From Polynucleobacter sp. HIN7 (GTDB lineage: Bacteria > Pseudomonadota > Gammaproteobacteria > Burkholderiales > Burkholderiaceae): a stretch of DNA of 64,000 nt. The notes beneath the pieces were generated by a model that was not told the origin of the DNA, did not search any database, and saw only the letters and a list, made by a program, of their open reading frames with translations. Each line of letters starts with the position of its first letter. Within the stretch, counting starts at the first letter, position 1. The translations under genes were made by a program, and so were the position numbers. Shown in pieces: positions 27,271 to 39,472 of this stretch. The stretch covers positions 1,240,001 to 1,304,000 of the forward strand of contig NZ_AP028138.1 in the NCBI RefSeq assembly GCF_030297595.1, written 5' to 3'.

Positions 27271-28713
27271 TTAGCTTGGAAACTCTGCTAATCCAAACTT
27301 CGAATCTGACAGCGATGGCTTTGGACGTTTCATCACAACCAAAGGACCAATCGCAACTAAGGTTGCAAACAACAAAAACAGTTCAATGTGATAGACAAAG
27401 CTGTACCCCGTTCCCGGTGAGACCAAAACGGATCCGAGTGACCCAGATACTGCTAAGGTCGAGACCACATCCCGAATCACCCCACCAAGTCCAATTGCTA
27501 GACCAGCTGCAGTAGCGCTCACCGCACCCCACGCACCAATGACCAAACCATTCATGCCCAAGGAATCAAAACTCATGGCGGTTGCGAGAGTGCTAACTGC
27601 GAACAATCCCCCACCAAAACCAATCAAGAATGCGCCGACTCGAAATAAATTAGGCGCCAGTAATGGCTCAGAGAAGATGACGCAAGTAAAGGCAAAGATC
27701 CCGCAGAGCGCCCCAATCGCAGCTAAGCGATGCGAATCAATCCGACGATTTAAGACCTTGGCCGCCAACATAAATGCCAATAAGGCTCCAATCGAGGTCA
27801 AGCCGGTTAACAAGGTGGTAGCGCTCACTGATAAGTGAAGTACTTCCGCTCCATAAGGCTCCAAAATGATGTCTTGCATGCTAAAGGCTGCGGTTCCCAT
27901 CCCTAGCGCAACCAGGAATCGAATCACCTTGTCTTGCTTGGCAAATCGGCTCCAAGACTCTTTAAAGCGAGTGATTGGCTCTTGATTGAGCTGCTCCTTA
28001 GTCTTTGGTTGGCGTGCCTCTTGTTTCCACAGCGCCATCAGATTCAGTACCATCGTTAGGGCTGCGGCGCCCTGCACCACTTGAATCAAACGCAGTGGTG
28101 AGAAGTTTGTTAGCAATAGTCCAAATATCACGCTACTAAAGACCATACCGATTAGAAACATGACATACATAAGGGCTACCACCCGTGGACGGGATTCTGT
28201 CGTTGCTAAATCGGAGGCGAGCGCTAAGCCGGCGGTTTGGGTAATTTGCATCCCAGCGCCCACTAATAAAAATGCCAGCGCTGCGGCAATGTAACTAAAC
28301 CAATGAGGCCAATTGGAATCCCCTGACAACAGAATCAGAGAGAATGGCATGATGGCGAGACCGCCAAACTGCAACCAACTACCCAACCAAATGTAAGGAA
28401 CGCGCTTCCAGCCCAAAAAGGAGCGGTGGTGATCACTCTTAAATCCCACTAAAGCACGAAACGGGGAAAACAATAAAGGTAGCGCCACCATCAGCGCGAC
28501 CAGGCTCGCGGGTACACCCATTTCAACAATCATGACGCGATTGAGGGTACCAATCAGCATCACAGTCGCCATCCCCACCGATACTTGAAACAATGCCAAG
28601 CGTAGCCATTTACTTAAAGGCAAATCCTTGGTTGCCACATCAGAAAATGGCATAAACCGTGGCGAGATTCGTCGCCAGGCCGAGAATAGATTAAGGTTCA
28701 TCACTCGCATCAT
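27271..28713 (-). CDS. lhaA: LhaA-like LH1 assembly transporter (BCD family)
   Basis: A 480-aa twelve-helix protein of the BCD family. LNRVMIVEMGVPASLVALMVAL, FRALVGFKSDHHRSFLGWKRVPYIW and MQDIILEPYGAEVLHLS are family signatures. In Rhodobacter LhaA assists assembly of the LH1 antenna, probably by supplying bacteriochlorophyll. Its position between bchM and puhA is the conserved one. The start overlaps the end of bchM by four bases. Confidence 0.92.
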   Translation of the reverse strand: MMRVMNLNLFSAWRRISPRFMPFSDVATKDLPLSKWLRLALFQVSVGMATVMLIGTLNRVMIVEMGVPASLVALMVALPLLFSPFRALVGFKSDHHRSFLGWKRVPYIWLGSWLQFGGLAIMPFSLILLSGDSNWPHWFSYIAAALAFLLVGAGMQITQTAGLALASDLATTESRPRVVALMYVMFLIGMVFSSVIFGLLLTNFSPLRLIQVVQGAAALTMVLNLMALWKQEARQPKTKEQLNQEPITRFKESWSRFAKQDKVIRFLVALGMGTAAFSMQDIILEPYGAEVLHLSVSATTLLTGLTSIGALLAFMLAAKVLNRRIDSHRLAAIGALCGIFAFTCVIFSEPLLAPNLFRVGAFLIGFGGGLFAVSTLATAMSFDSLGMNGLVIGAWGAVSATAAGLAIGLGGVIRDVVSTLAVSGSLGSVLVSPGTGYSFVYHIELFLLFATLVAIGPLVVMKRPKPSLSDSKFGLAEFPS

Positions 28714-29408
28714 CGACTTAGCACCATCGCCTGCGAAATATAAAACCCGCGTGCAATCTTTTGGGTCGCATCAATCTTCCAGGTACTCAGATCAGGCTCG
28801 CGTGTAATTAACTTCGCCAGCGTTTGCTCAGCAACTGGCTCAATAAAAGGTGCACGATCACCGCGTGGAAATAAACGTCCAACGGCAATCATGGTGGATA
28901 AAAATGGGTTCTTAGGCGCAAAAGTAAATGCAATCCGTTGCCGCGTCCGTTGCGCAAGCCCCGCTAGTGCCTTGGTAATATCGCGGCGATGGTAATGAAT
29001 CATGGAGTCCATACAAACCACGTGATCAAAATCTCCCAAGGCCGGATCTAACATATCGCCAGCAAAGAACTCGATTGACCCCCGACCCAAATCGGTCGGT
29101 AAGCGCTCGCGTGCTAGATCAATCAAGGTTGGTGAGATATCGGTGGCCATCACTTGCGCGCCGCGCTTGGCTAACTCGACCGCGAGTGCACCAGTCCCGC
29201 AACCCGCATCCAGAACCCGCTGTCCATGAAGATCATTAGGCAGGTAGCCTAAAAGGACATTACGCATCTCATCGCGCCCTGCCCGTACCGTTTTACGAAT
29301 ACCACTTACCGGTGCAGTGGACGTTAATTTTGCCCAAGCGTCAAAGGCAGTTCGATCAAAGTACTGCTGCAACTGACTGCGTTTTTCGAGATACGAATGC
29401 TCTTGCAT
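28710..29408 (-). CDS. bchM: Mg-protoporphyrin IX O-methyltransferase
   Basis: A 232-aa S-adenosylmethionine-dependent methyltransferase that makes Mg-protoporphyrin IX monomethyl ester, the substrate of AcsF. The SAM-binding motif I is VLDAGCGTGALAVELAKRGA, followed by VMATDISPTLIDLA. The family segment VVCMDSMIHYHRRDI is present. It begins 13 bases after bchL ends and overlaps lhaA. Confidence 0.95.
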   Translation of the reverse strand: MQEHSYLEKRSQLQQYFDRTAFDAWAKLTSTAPVSGIRKTVRAGRDEMRNVLLGYLPNDLHGQRVLDAGCGTGALAVELAKRGAQVMATDISPTLIDLARERLPTDLGRGSIEFFAGDMLDPALGDFDHVVCMDSMIHYHRRDITKALAGLAQRTRQRIAFTFAPKNPFLSTMIAVGRLFPRGDRAPFIEPVAEQTLAKLITREPDLSTWKIDATQKIARGFYISQAMVLSR

Positions 29409-29421
29409 GCTGATGCCTTAA

Positions 29422-30345
<924 letters not shown>

Positions 30346-31944
30346 TTAGCGTCCAAAATGGGCTTTTGCGTCATACAAAGTTTCTAAAGAAATCGTTGAT
30401 AAACCGCGCTCAATCGCAAAGCGCTCGGTATTGCGCTTGGCTTTACCGCGCACAAAGAATGGGATCTTATTGAGCTCTTTCTGTGCTTCTGGCTCCCACA
30501 CACTCTCAGTAACAGGGGCGCCATTAGCTACTGCCACCTCAGGAACCGGTGTGGGCTCAGACGCGACATTCGCCTCATTCGCGGGGGTGCGCTGATGTCC
30601 ATGGCCCAAATGAGATGGAGCTGCGCCATCATGAAACTCAAAGTCTTCGCGGAACATACCAATCAAGTGCTCTTCTAATCCCATCATCAATGGATGGACC
30701 CAGGTATCAAAGAGAACATTGGCTCCCTCAAATCCCATTTGTGGCGAGTAGCGTGCTGGGAAATCTTGCACATGAATTGGTGCTGAGATAACAGCACATG
30801 GAATCTTAAGGCGCTTGGCAATATGGCGCTCCATCTGACTACCCAGAATCAACTCAGGCTGTAGTTCGGTAATGCGTTGCTCGACCTCTAGGTAATCATC
30901 CGTAATTAAGGCTTCAATGCCATACTGACTTGCGGCCTCTCGCACTTCCCTGGCCAACTCTCGGCTGTAGGTACCAAGACCAACGACCTGGAAGCCCATT
31001 TCTTGGGATGCAACTTTTGCAGCCGCAATTGCATGAGTTGCGTCACCAAAGATGAAGACACGTTTATTCGTTAAATAGGTTGAATCCACCGATAAGGCAT
31101 ACCAGCGTGCGCGTGAGCGTTTTGTCAACTCATCGATATCGCAATGGATTTGCGCTAGGGTGCATACCTCTTCGATAAAGGCACGTGTTGCATTAAATCC
31201 GATTGGGATGGTTTTAGTACTGGGCTGCCCAAAGTTTTTACTTAACCACTGGGCTGCACTATTAGCCACCTCGGGATAGAGCACCACGTTAAAGTCTGCC
31301 TCATGCAGTCGTGAAATGTCTTCAGGTTTAGCGCCCAAGGGTGCGACAACATTGACTCTCACACCAATCTGTCGTAGTAGCTTCCGAATTTCCACCAAAT
31401 CATCGCGATGCCGAAATCCTAAAGCGGTTGGTCCCAAAATATTGCAACTTGGTGGCAATCCAGCAGGCCGTGGTTTACGTTTCTCTCCAGGGGATAAAAC
31501 GTAGTCTTTACCTAACAAACGTACCATTTGATAAAAAGTTTCTGCGGCGCCCCAGTTTTCTTTCTTCTGATAGGCGGGCAATTCCAATGGCAATACCGGG
31601 ACTGACAGTTGCAATGCAGCCGCTAATCCACCCGGATCATCCTGAATCAATTCAGCGGTACATGACGCACCCACCATGAGTAAGTCGGGCTTAAAACGTG
31701 CGTAAGCAGAACGCGCTGCATCTTTGAACAACTCAGCGGTATCACCACCAAGATCACGTGCCTGAAAGGTGGTGTAGGTCACTGGTGGGCGCTTGTTCAT
31801 GCGCTCGATCATGGTGAAGAGCAGATCTGCATAGGTATCGCCCTGTGGTGCATGCAAGACGTAATGCACGCCCTCCATTGCCGTTGCGATACGCATCGCA
31901 CCAATATGAGGCGGTCCTTCGTAGGTCCAGAGCGTTAATTTCAT
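30346..31944 (-). CDS. bchB: Light-independent protochlorophyllide reductase subunit B
   Basis: A 532-aa NifK-like subunit of the reductase that reduces ring D of protochlorophyllide. It starts [20 protein letters not shown], and the cluster-ligand segment [15 protein letters not shown] is present. A flexible Ala/Pro/Glu-rich linker (about residues 445-485) precedes a small C-terminal domain with [15 protein letters not shown], a normal feature of proteobacterial BchB. It follows bchN by 8 bases. Confidence 0.96.
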   Translation of the reverse strand: MKLTLWTYEGPPHIGAMRIATAMEGVHYVLHAPQGDTYADLLFTMIERMNKRPPVTYTTFQARDLGGDTAELFKDAARSAYARFKPDLLMVGASCTAELIQDDPGGLAAALQLSVPVLPLELPAYQKKENWGAAETFYQMVRLLGKDYVLSPGEKRKPRPAGLPPSCNILGPTALGFRHRDDLVEIRKLLRQIGVRVNVVAPLGAKPEDISRLHEADFNVVLYPEVANSAAQWLSKNFGQPSTKTIPIGFNATRAFIEEVCTLAQIHCDIDELTKRSRARWYALSVDSTYLTNKRVFIFGDATHAIAAAKVASQEMGFQVVGLGTYSRELAREVREAASQYGIEALITDDYLEVEQRITELQPELILGSQMERHIAKRLKIPCAVISAPIHVQDFPARYSPQMGFEGANVLFDTWVHPLMMGLEEHLIGMFREDFEFHDGAAPSHLGHGHQRTPANEANVASEPTPVPEVAVANGAPVTESVWEPEAQKELNKIPFFVRGKAKRNTERFAIERGLSTISLETLYDAKAHFGR

Positions 31945-31952
31945 GAGCTCTC

Positions 31953-33742
<1,790 letters not shown>

Positions 33743-33781
33743 GTGCTTTTTTCCTTACGCAGCCTGGCTCCTATATAAATA

Positions 33782-33799
33782 TGTAAACCTAAGTTTACG
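33782..33799. promoter_or_regulatory. Near-perfect PpsR-type site close to bchF
   Basis: The palindrome TGTAAACCTAAGTTTACG matches TGT-N12-ACA except for its last base. It is centred about 48 bases upstream of the bchF start, next to a TATATA stretch that could be a -10 element. Confidence 0.55.
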
Positions 33800-33839
33800 C
33801 TTTTTTATGTAGACAAATCTAGGAATAAACCCTTATATA

Positions 33840-33857
33840 TGTCAAATTATTTTGACA
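33840..33857. promoter_or_regulatory. PpsR operator between bchF and aerR
   Basis: TGTCAAATTATTTTGACA is a perfect TGT-N12-ACA palindrome, the operator class of PpsR/CrtJ. Each arm contains TTGACA, so on either strand it can double as a -35 hexamer. On the bchF side TAGATT lies 18 bases further on as a possible -10; on the aerR side the -10 is poor. Confidence 0.8.
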
Positions 33858-34026
33858 GTTTAGACTCCTAGTGGTAAACCTTAGGGAAATTGGTCAAAAA
33901 AGGAAGGTTTTTGGCCTGGATTAGCCTATTTTTAGTTGGATTTCTGAAAGGAGTCATCTAAAAAAAGGTGCTTGGAATGCGATAAATATTGCATCGCAAC
34001 ATATGTAAATGGCTTAGGGGTTAAGA

Positions 34027-34923
34027 GTGGATCAATTTAATCTACCGAGAAACAATAATCAGGCATCAGAAGGCAAGGAAGGCCAACCATGGCACGAAAA
34101 ACCGCGCTTCAATACCAAGATTTCCCAAAAGGTGGATTCGCTACCATCCCATGAACTCAATAATCTACTGAATAAAACCATCGAGGCACAAATTATTCCC
34201 CGCCTTCTGATGCAGCACGGCAATAAGCACACGGACCTTGATTCCGGAAGTGCTGAGGAGCCAATATCAAGCGATGAGGTGAAACACTTTGCTGAATTGC
34301 TCATTCATAGCTCGAATGATATTTGTCTTGGATATATTCAAGCCATGCGCCTTGAAGGTCGGGATTTAAACGAGATCTATCTTGATTTAATTGCACCAGC
34401 CGCAAGGCGCTTAGGCTGTTATTGGGAACTCGATGAGCAAAGTTTTACAACCGTGACCCTTGCCCTCGGTCGAGTTCAGCGCATCATGCAAGAACTTAGC
34501 CCTGATTTTCGAAACACTCAAAATGAGCAGCAAGGTCTATCCGGAAGAGCGCTACTGTTTGCAATGCCCCACTCCCAACACACGATGGGGGTATTAATGT
34601 TGAGCGAATTCTTTATCCAAGCAGGCTGGGATGTCACAACAGTAGCCAACCCCTCTGGTGAGGAAATCCTTAGGCTTTGCCGCGAACAAACATTTGATAT
34701 TGTTGGGATCTCAATTTCGTATGAGCTGCAATGGGACGCCATGCAGGATTTGGTCCAAGCGATTCGGAAATGTTCAGCTAACTCCCAAATTGGGATTATG
34801 GCTGGGGGCGCACTCTTTAATGCTAAGCCAGAATTAATGGATCAATGCGCTGCAGACATTTGCACTTTGAGCGCCCCAGATGCGGTAATTGCCGCTGAGA
34901 ATATCTTAAAATCGCGAGTTTAA
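34027..34923 (+). CDS. aerR: AerR/PpaA-type cobalamin-binding antirepressor, copy 1
   Basis: A 298-aa protein with a helical B12-cap region (about 75-160) and a cobalamin-binding Rossmann domain (about 172-298). The motif SQHTMG with His185 corresponds to the cobalt-ligand His of AerR; GISISYELQWDAMQ and GIMAGGALFN complete the B12-binding signature. In Rhodobacter this type binds B12 in the light and relieves repression by CrtJ/PpsR. A GTG start is used. It sits directly upstream of ppsR, the classical arrangement, and is divergent from bchF. Confidence 0.9.
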   Translation: MDQFNLPRNNNQASEGKEGQPWHEKPRFNTKISQKVDSLPSHELNNLLNKTIEAQIIPRLLMQHGNKHTDLDSGSAEEPISSDEVKHFAELLIHSSNDICLGYIQAMRLEGRDLNEIYLDLIAPAARRLGCYWELDEQSFTTVTLALGRVQRIMQELSPDFRNTQNEQQGLSGRALLFAMPHSQHTMGVLMLSEFFIQAGWDVTTVANPSGEEILRLCREQTFDIVGISISYELQWDAMQDLVQAIRKCSANSQIGIMAGGALFNAKPELMDQCAADICTLSAPDAVIAAENILKSRV

Positions 34924-34948
34924 GAAAAACGAATAAAAGATCGAGACC

Positions 34949-36364
34949 GTGACCAATATTGCCAGCACCGCTCACACTTTTGGGCAGCTCAACCCCGAAG
35001 AGATTGCCAATCTCATCGAGGCTTCGGCAGATATCTCGCTCACCCTGAACTCAGAGGGTGTGATTCAAAGTATTGCGTTTGGTAACCCCGATTTACGAAG
35101 CCCCAACTTAGAAAACTGGGTTGGTAAATCTTGGATCGATGTGGTCACTGTAGAAAGCCGTCCGAAGATTCAGGCGCTCTTAACGGATGCCAATGAATCC
35201 TCCCTCTCGCGCTTTCGGCAAATTAATGTTGCGATGCCGGGCGCCAGTGATTTGCCCCTCCTCTGCGCAACACTGAAAATTGGAAGTACAGGGCAGATTA
35301 TTGCGCTCGCTCGTGATTTACGCGAGATCTCCCTCCTACAACAACGCTTAGTCGACGCACAGCAAGCGATTGAGCGTGATTACACTCGCCTGCGCCAACT
35401 TGAAACGCGGTATCGCGTTTTATTTGAAATGGCCTCCGAGGCCGTATTAGTGCTTGACGCAAATACGTTCAAGATTGTTGAGGCCAATCCCCGTGCTGCT
35501 AATTTGTTAAGCGAGTCTATTAGAAAGCTCAATGGCCGTTCCTTGATTGATTATTTATCGAAGGGCGATCGCATTCAGGCTCAGTCATTACTGAGTAAAG
35601 TTGCGTATACCAGTACTGCGGCTGACCTCAATACCCACCTACTTAATGGCCAAGAGGCATTTTTATCAGCCGCACCGTTTCGCAATGAAAACCAATCCCT
35701 ACTATTAATCACGATTAAGCGCTCGGGTGAATTTGTTGACCGTCAAGATGCAGGCGCACAATCATTAGTGATTCAAGCGCTCGAAAATGCGCCCGATGGC
35801 TTTATTGTGACCAACTCAGCCGGGAAAATATTAACAGCGAATCAAGCATTCTTGCGTCTGATCATGGCTGATAAGCTCGATCAAATCTTAAATGAGCCTC
35901 TGGAGCGCTGGCTTGAGCGTTCGAGTGTCGATTTACGTGTCATGCTCTCCAATCTTCAAGAAAAGGGATCTATTAAGTTATTTGCAACCTCGATTCGAGA
36001 CTCGTTTGGTACTTTGCATCCGGTTGAGATCTCTGCTGTATCGGTTGCCTACCCACATGCATGCTTAGGATTTACGATTCGTGAGGTTGGCTCACGCATT
36101 CGCTCAAAGATCCAACCCGAAGAGTCAATTACACGCTCGAGTGAAGAACTCACACAACTGGTTGGCCGCTTACCTTTAAAAGAAATTATTAACGAGACGA
36201 CTGATTTGATTGAGCAGCTTTGCATTAAAGCCGCACTCGAGCTCACGCGTGGCAATCGAGTCTCTGCTTCTGAGATGCTTGGTCTCTCTCGGCAAAGTCT
36301 CTACATTAAATTACGTAAATATAATCTGAGCGATCAAAGCAAAGATAGCGACATCGAGGAATAA
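34949..36364 (+). CDS. ppsR: PpsR/CrtJ photosynthesis gene repressor
   Basis: A 471-aa transcription factor with three PAS-like domains (about 10-135, 155-260, 270-385) and a C-terminal Fis-type helix-turn-helix (about 425-462, ending SASEMLGLSRQSLYIKLRKY). PpsR represses bch, crt and puc genes under oxygen by binding TGT-N12-ACA. Cys425 lies at the edge of the helix-turn-helix, near the redox-active Cys of Rhodobacter PpsR/CrtJ. A GTG start at 34949 follows the aerR stop by 25 bases. Its likely sites in this window are at 33840, 50876, 53130 and 59918. Confidence 0.94.
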   Translation: MTNIASTAHTFGQLNPEEIANLIEASADISLTLNSEGVIQSIAFGNPDLRSPNLENWVGKSWIDVVTVESRPKIQALLTDANESSLSRFRQINVAMPGASDLPLLCATLKIGSTGQIIALARDLREISLLQQRLVDAQQAIERDYTRLRQLETRYRVLFEMASEAVLVLDANTFKIVEANPRAANLLSESIRKLNGRSLIDYLSKGDRIQAQSLLSKVAYTSTAADLNTHLLNGQEAFLSAAPFRNENQSLLLITIKRSGEFVDRQDAGAQSLVIQALENAPDGFIVTNSAGKILTANQAFLRLIMADKLDQILNEPLERWLERSSVDLRVMLSNLQEKGSIKLFATSIRDSFGTLHPVEISAVSVAYPHACLGFTIREVGSRIRSKIQPEESITRSSEELTQLVGRLPLKEIINETTDLIEQLCIKAALELTRGNRVSASEMLGLSRQSLYIKLRKYNLSDQSKDSDIEE

Positions 36365-36365
36365 G

Positions 36366-37052
36366 ATGTCTTCACAGGTAGCAGTCATGAGCTTGGTCAG
36401 CATCCAACCGCAAGCCAAACTCGCCGGCATTGCGCGTCTGATGTTCAACCGATTTAGCACCTATCGACCAAGCGGCTTATTGCTCCAAAAACACATGGGG
36501 TCTGGGAAGAATGCCGGGTTCTCGGTGAGCCCCAGTGGAACCCATCAAGGTTTATTTAGTCTCTTTGATTCTTTGGAGCATGCAAATGCATTTGTTCGCG
36601 AATCCCCCTTGCTAAAGTGGTATCAAGAACATGCCCATGAACTATTTACCGTCAAACTGCGTGCTTATTCAGTTAAAGGCCAATGGTCTGGCCATCAATT
36701 GAGTGAGTCGATTGCTCCACCAAGCTCAGGGCCAATCGCCTCACTTACGCGGGCATCGATTAAGCCCTCAAAAGCAATATCGTTTTGGACCAAGGCACCA
36801 CCTGCAGAAGTCGATTTATTGCATACCGAGGGTTGCCTAATCTCTGCAGGTATTGGTGAGGCGCCGATCTTACGGCAAGCAACCTTTACCATCTGGGAAT
36901 CTCAGGCAGCGATGGATACTTACGCGCGCTCGGGCGCACACTTGGCAGCCATCAAATCCGCCATGCAAGGTCAATATTTTTCGGAATCCATGTTTGTGCG
37001 CTTTCAACCATTTGACGCAACCGGTTCATGGAAAGGAAGAACGCTTGCCTAA
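36366..37052 (+). CDS. crtA: Spheroidene monooxygenase
   Basis: A 228-aa heme-dependent oxygenase that adds the C2 keto group to spheroidene, giving spheroidenone under air. The start ATG is one base beyond the ppsR stop. Family segments are LAGIARLMFNRFSTYRP, the KHMGSGKNAGFSVSPS region and ATFTIWESQAAMDTYAR. It is clustered with crtD and crtC, and its presence predicts keto-carotenoids in aerobic cells. Confidence 0.93.
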   Translation: MSSQVAVMSLVSIQPQAKLAGIARLMFNRFSTYRPSGLLLQKHMGSGKNAGFSVSPSGTHQGLFSLFDSLEHANAFVRESPLLKWYQEHAHELFTVKLRAYSVKGQWSGHQLSESIAPPSSGPIASLTRASIKPSKAISFWTKAPPAEVDLLHTEGCLISAGIGEAPILRQATFTIWESQAAMDTYARSGAHLAAIKSAMQGQYFSESMFVRFQPFDATGSWKGRTLA

Positions 37053-38592
37053 ATCCCTTGGTAATCAACCCATTGTGGTGATCGGTGGCGGCATCGGTGG
37101 CTTAGTGAGCGCTCTTGAACTTGCTAGCGCCGGTCTAGAGGTCATCGTGGTTGAGAAAGAGCAAAGCCTTGGGGGCAAAATCCGACAGATTGATTGTGCT
37201 GGTCATGGAGTGGATTCTGGGCCAACCGTATTTACCATGCGCTGGGTCTTTGACGGCATCTTTGCCAATGCAGGCACACGACTAGAAGATGTGCTGCGAA
37301 TAGAACCTCTCAAAATTTTAGCCCGCCATGCATGGAGCAAATCCGAGCGTTTAGATCTTTTTGCCAATCGTGATGAATCGGCTAAAGCAATTGAAGATTT
37401 TGCCGGTGCTGCAGAGGCAAGGCGCTTCATTGATTTTTGCGAACAAACCCGCAAACTCTATCGCGCCTTAGAAAAACCCTATATGTTGTCGCAACGGCCC
37501 TCGATGATGGGCATGATGAGTGATTTAGGACCAACTGGCTCAAAAGCACTGTATGAAATTGGTTTATTTAATGATCTTTGGAAAAGTCTAGGTCGCTACT
37601 TTAAAGACCCGCGCTTACATCAACTCTTTGGGCGCTACGCCACCTATTGCGGTTCCTCACCGTTTCAGGCGCCTGCGACCCTGATGCTCATCGCAGATGT
37701 GGAAATGCAAGGAGTCTGGGCCGTGCAAGGCGGCATGATCGCCATTACTCAAGCACTTTCAGATCTGGCGCGCTCCAAAGGAGTACGCTTGATCTGCGGC
37801 ATGAACTGCGAAGAGATTATGCAACGCAACCGAAAGGTCTCAGGGGTGCGTTTAAGTAATGGCGAAACGATTCAGACGCAAGCCGTTATCTTTAATGGCG
37901 ATGCCATGGCACTACAAGCTGGCTTATTGGGCGAAGCCAATCGTCAAGCCTCTCCAATTACCCAAACCACCCGCTCGCTATCCGCAATTACCTGGTCGAT
38001 GTTTGCGAAGCCTCAGGGTTTCCCACTGATTCGGCACAATGTATTTTTTGACTCAGACTACGATAGCGAGTTCACGGATATCTTCTACCGCAAGCGTTTG
38101 CCACAAAAGCCAACGGTTTACATTTGCGCCCAAGATCAAACCGACCATCATCTTTCGCACCCCGAAGGAGAGCGACTCCTATGTTTAGTCAATGCGCCAG
38201 CCACTGGTGATCACCAACAACCCACTCAAGCCGAGATTGAATCATGTCAAGAAAAATCCCTTTCCCTACTCGAACACTGTGGCCTCAATCTCTCCTTAGC
38301 GGATGCAACGGTAACGCGCACTACGCCACAGGACTTTCATCGCCTCTTTCCGGCAACGGGTGGGGCTCTTTATGGCCAAGCCAATCACGGCTGGATGGAT
38401 ACCTTTCGTCGGCCAGCAGCTCAAACAGCGATACCGGGTCTTTATCTAGCGGGGGGCAGCGCGCATCCGGGGGCGGGAGTGCCCATGGCGGCCCTCTCAG
38501 GTCGTATGGCGGCCGCAACCCTGATGGGTCACCTCGGTTTGACCAAGCGGTCGGGTCGGGTGCTTATCTCTGGTGGTACGTCGATGCCTTAA
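37045..38592 (+). CDS. crtD: Hydroxyneurosporene / methoxyneurosporene desaturase
   Basis: An FAD-dependent carotenoid 3,4-desaturase of about 515 aa in the CrtI family. The nucleotide-binding motif VVIGGGIGGLVSALELASAG is near residue 10, and the C-terminal LYLAGGSAHPGAGVPMAALSG signature is complete. The best start is a TTG at 37045, preceded by AAGGAAG and overlapping the crtA stop; an in-frame ATG at 36853 lies deep inside crtA. Its 3' end overlaps the conserved start of crtC by about 60 bases. Confidence 0.92.
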   Translation: MPKSLGNQPIVVIGGGIGGLVSALELASAGLEVIVVEKEQSLGGKIRQIDCAGHGVDSGPTVFTMRWVFDGIFANAGTRLEDVLRIEPLKILARHAWSKSERLDLFANRDESAKAIEDFAGAAEARRFIDFCEQTRKLYRALEKPYMLSQRPSMMGMMSDLGPTGSKALYEIGLFNDLWKSLGRYFKDPRLHQLFGRYATYCGSSPFQAPATLMLIADVEMQGVWAVQGGMIAITQALSDLARSKGVRLICGMNCEEIMQRNRKVSGVRLSNGETIQTQAVIFNGDAMALQAGLLGEANRQASPITQTTRSLSAITWSMFAKPQGFPLIRHNVFFDSDYDSEFTDIFYRKRLPQKPTVYICAQDQTDHHLSHPEGERLLCLVNAPATGDHQQPTQAEIESCQEKSLSLLEHCGLNLSLADATVTRTTPQDFHRLFPATGGALYGQANHGWMDTFRRPAAQTAIPGLYLAGGSAHPGAGVPMAALSGRMAAATLMGHLGLTKRSGRVLISGGTSMP

Positions 38593-39461
38593 GTGATGAT
38601 GGCCAGCATGGTCTGGTCATGATTGCATTTGTGGGGAGCGTGTTCTCCCCATACTATGCCTTAGCACGCCGTCGCCATGCCCATGTTGATCCAGAAAACC
38701 ATTGTGCGATTAATTTAGCGATCTATAGTCCGGGTAATAAGCGCTGGACCATGACCGAGCGCAGCGCAGCGAGTATTTCTCGCAATCAAACCGAGTTTGT
38801 AATTGGGCCTAGCAGCCTCCATTGGAATGGTGACCATTTGCGGGTTGATTTTGTGGAACGCGCCGTCCCATTTGGTCAACGCGTCGTTGGGCACTTCAAA
38901 CTATACCCAAAACAATTATTTAATTTCTCAACCCATCTAGATGATCAGCATAAGCATCGCTGGGGACCCTTAGCCCCTGCCGCGCGTATCGAGGTTGAAC
39001 TAGAGTCACCCAACATTCAATGGAAAGGTAATGCTTATTTTGATTCTAATGAGGGAGATGAACCGATTGCAATTCCGTTTAAAGATTGGGATTGGTCACG
39101 TGCACAATTAAGTGGTGAGCGTACTGCAGTCATCTATGATGTGCGCCAGCGTAATGGGATAGAACGAGTCTTGGGGCTCATTTTTACTCCGGATGGTCGC
39201 ATTGAGCACTTTGAACCCCCTCCTCGTCAAGCTCTTCCCAAAACAGGTTGGCGGATTCAGAGGCAAATGCGTAACCCGAAGGATGCCCAACTCAAGATCT
39301 TGGAAACACTGGAAGATACGCCTTTTTATGCACGCTCGGTTCTCAGCAGCGAGCTACTCGGTGAGCGTGTGACTTCATTTCATGAGACGCTCGATGTTCC
39401 AAGACTCTCATCTTGGGCAGTGCAGTTTATGCTTCCTTGGCGGATGCCGAGGGTGAAGTAA
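38529..39461 (+). CDS. crtC: Carotenoid 1,2-hydratase (hydroxyneurosporene synthase), start unresolved
   Basis: The conserved CrtC domain reads from FDQAVGSGAYLWWYVDALSD to the C-terminal SWAVQFMLPWRMPRV and is about 305 aa. CrtC hydrates the terminal double bond of neurosporene. No ATG, GTG or TTG exists in this frame between 38244 and the conserved domain. The only in-frame ATG (38244) would add about 95 residues of Ser/Gly-rich sequence read from inside crtD. The listed start is where plausible homology begins. A CTG at 38391, an unusual initiation codon, or a -1 shift from crtD are the alternatives. Confidence 0.82.
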   Translation, partial: SPRFDQAVGSGAYLWWYVDALSDDGQHGLVMIAFVGSVFSPYYALARRRHAHVDPENHCAINLAIYSPGNKRWTMTERSAASISRNQTEFVIGPSSLHWNGDHLRVDFVERAVPFGQRVVGHFKLYPKQLFNFSTHLDDQHKHRWGPLAPAARIEVELESPNIQWKGNAYFDSNEGDEPIAIPFKDWDWSRAQLSGERTAVIYDVRQRNGIERVLGLIFTPDGRIEHFEPPPRQALPKTGWRIQRQMRNPKDAQLKILETLEDTPFYARSVLSSELLGERVTSFHETLDVPRLSSWAVQFMLPWRMPRVK

Positions 39462-39472
39462 TTGATTCGCGG

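Noticed and set aside
38244..38528. ATG at 38244 as the crtC start
   Set aside because: The added 95 residues are read out of frame from crtD and are Ser/Gly-rich without homology; no ribosome-binding site. Kept only as a fallback.
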